A stretch of 6,916 bases of DNA from DATAES01 sp036493595 (lineage in GTDB: Bacteria; Actinomycetota; Acidimicrobiia; Acidimicrobiales; JACDCH01): the NCBI GenBank assembly GCA_036493595.1, contig DASXPN010000142.1, positions 1 through 6,916 on the forward strand, read 5' to 3'. A program made the position numbers and the translations under genes. Of this stretch, positions 6,083 through 6,916 are shown piece by piece (within the stretch, counting starts at the first letter, position 1; each line of letters starts with the position of its first letter). The notes below the pieces were generated by a model. The model searched no databases, was not told the origin of the DNA, and saw only the letters and a list, made by a program, of their open reading frames with translations.

Positions 6083-6916
6083 CCCGCGATGCGAGCCCGG
6101 ATGCGCTGCGCCAAATCCATTGCCAGCGGGCGGTCGGCGATGCGCTCGATCTGAACCGCTTGACTCGTGCCTTGCACGAGCAGCGCCGCGTTGCGATCGT
6201 CCTGCCAACCCTGCACGGTGGTCGCGCTCTCGAGCGGGACCTCGACGACGTCGGGCTTGAACTCCCGGTCGTTCACCGCGATCAACCGAGCGGTGGTCAA
6301 GGCCAGCAGCGCGTTGGCGCCGTACACCTGACCGGCGACCATTCCCTCGATCACCTCTCCTTGTTCGAGGAGCACGGCGAGCGCGGCGGCGCATGACTTC
6401 GACCCTCGACGAGCACCGCCACCGAGGCGGCCGAGCGCGATGCCGAGCCCATGGGGGTCGTTGACCACCGGAACGGGCGCGGCCGCCGGTGCCGCGGCGG
6501 GAAGGGGCGGCGGCGCGACCTGAGCCGGGGGCGGTGGAGGCGAAGCCGAGACCGGTGGTGCGGCGACCGGCGGAGCCGGAGGGGCGGCCATCGGTGCGGG
6601 AGGGGGCGGCGGCGCGACGGGCGCAGCCGGTGGAGGCGGTGGTGGCGGCGCGACCGGGGCAGCCGGTGGAGGCGGTGGCAGCGGTGCGACCGGCGCAGCC
6701 GGTGGAGGCGGTGGCGGCGGTGCGACCGGCGCAGCCGGTGCGGGAGGTGGTGGCGGCGGTGCAGCCGCGGCCGGAGGCGGAGGTGGCGGCGGCGCGACGG
6801 CGGGAGCCGGGGCGGGCGGCGGTGGTGGCGGAGGAGGAGGCGGCGGAGGCGGCGGTGGTGGCGGCGGAGGCGGCGGCGGAGGCGGCGGTGGTGGCGGCGC
6901 GGGCGGCGGTGGTGGC
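6079..6916 (-). CDS. Proline-rich protein with C-terminal bacterial PH-like domain (5' partial)
   Basis: The minus-strand frame is open from the right edge to a TGA at 6081-6079, giving 278 visible residues. The ATG at 6591-6589 is preceded in frame by 108 further codons of the same Pro/Ala sequence, so it is probably internal and the true start lies outside the window. Visible residues 1-150 are almost only Pro, Ala and Val: at least 5 Pro, Ala, an unbroken run of 28 Pro, then 12-residue repeats. A Gly/Arg-rich stretch (GLGIALGRLGGGARRG) follows. Residues about 176-276 form a compact domain with alternating beta-type strands, including GANALLALTTARLIAVNDRE and PLESATTVQGW, and a final helix LAMDLAQRIRARI. 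The LTxxRLI core, the PLxxxTxV strand and the terminal helix fit bacterial PH domains of the bPH_3 type. I see no signal peptide or membrane segment in the visible part. Function is unknown. The gene converges on the transporter operon, so co-regulation with it is unlikely. Confidence 0.8.
   Translation of the reverse strand, partial: PPPPPAPPPPPPPPPPPPPPPPPPPPPPPPPPPPAPAPAVAPPPPPPPAAAAPPPPPPAPAAPVAPPPPPPPAAPVAPLPPPPPAAPVAPPPPPPPAAPVAPPPPPAPMAAPPAPPVAAPPVSASPPPPPAQVAPPPLPAAAPAAAPVPVVNDPHGLGIALGRLGGGARRGSKSCAAALAVLLEQGEVIEGMVAGQVYGANALLALTTARLIAVNDREFKPDVVEVPLESATTVQGWQDDRNAALLVQGTSQAVQIERIADRPLAMDLAQRIRARIAG
6613..6759 (-). repeat. In-frame 36-bp tandem repeats encoding a Pro-rich 12-residue unit
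   Basis: Three copies, 6613-6648, 6649-6684 and 6685-6720, are nearly identical in DNA. Each encodes seven Pro (one replaced by Leu in the middle copy) followed by AAPVA, read on the minus strand. A fourth, 39-bp copy (6721-6759) is diverged. The shared core on the plus strand is GCAGCCGGTGGAGGCGGTGG. The unit length is a multiple of three, so copy changes keep the frame. This looks like tandem duplication inside the gene rather than a mobile or regulatory repeat. Confidence 0.85.
6814..6916 (-). repeat. Poly-proline codon tract
   Basis: On the minus strand, 6897-6814 encodes 28 consecutive prolines. Upstream of it are one Ala codon (6900-6898) and at least five more Pro codons to the window edge. 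The plus strand reads as GGN-like triplets (cgg, tgg, agg, ggg). All four Pro codons occur, so the tract is not a pure triplet microsatellite. The tract continues past the window and its full length is unknown. Confidence 0.85.

Noticed and set aside
6079..6591. PH-domain gene starting at the ATG at 6591
   Set aside because: The reading frame upstream stays open for 108 codons in the same Pro/Ala style to the edge of the window, so this Met is probably internal.
6613..6759. CRISPR-like array in the 36-bp repeats
   Set aside because: The copies are directly adjacent with no spacers, keep the reading frame and encode a Pro-rich peptide, so this is a coding tandem repeat.
6592..6916. Forward-strand glycine-rich (PGRS-like) protein in the G-rich tract
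   Set aside because: Reading the plus strand gives glycine runs, but no forward domain or start supports it. The minus-strand frame runs without a stop into a recognisable PH-like domain.

Overview
The window is high-GC (strong G/C bias in third codon positions), gene-dense DNA. Codon use, Ala/Gly/Pro-rich linkers and the particular LivF-like and binding-protein sequence variants suggest an actinobacterium, possibly Acidimicrobiia-like. That placement is an inference from sequence style, not a search result. No stretch of 300 bases or more lacks a gene. I see no tRNA, rRNA, CRISPR array, insertion sequence or phage gene.

Layout. Bases 2-268 are the 3' end of a forward gene for a protein with an Ala/Pro/Gly-rich stalk and a C-terminal membrane anchor. 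Three forward genes follow in a tight run: a type I periplasmic-binding-fold (LivJ/Peripla_BP_6-like) substrate-binding protein (300-1952), a fused LivH+LivM permease (1967-4159) and a fused LivF+LivG ATPase (4156-6039). The gaps are 31 bp, 14 bp and an ATGA overlap, so they look like one operon that probably includes the upstream partial gene. A convergent gene on the minus strand (6079 to beyond the right edge) encodes a protein with a very long proline/alanine N-terminal region and a C-terminal bacterial PH-like domain.

How the genes work together. The three central genes make a complete branched-chain-amino-acid-type (HAAT family) ABC importer packed into three polypeptides instead of the usual five. 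The binding protein appears tethered to the membrane by an uncleaved N-terminal helix rather than by a lipid. It would deliver ligand to one permease chain with two pseudo-symmetric halves, powered by one ATPase chain with two nucleotide-binding domains. The substrate cannot be read from the sequence: family members carry branched-chain amino acids, urea, short amides and other small molecules.

I do not see a clearly new biological system. The points most worth following up are the double fusion, the asymmetric ATP sites, the lipobox-free binding protein, and the 28-residue uninterrupted proline run with 36-bp in-frame repeats in the PH-domain protein.
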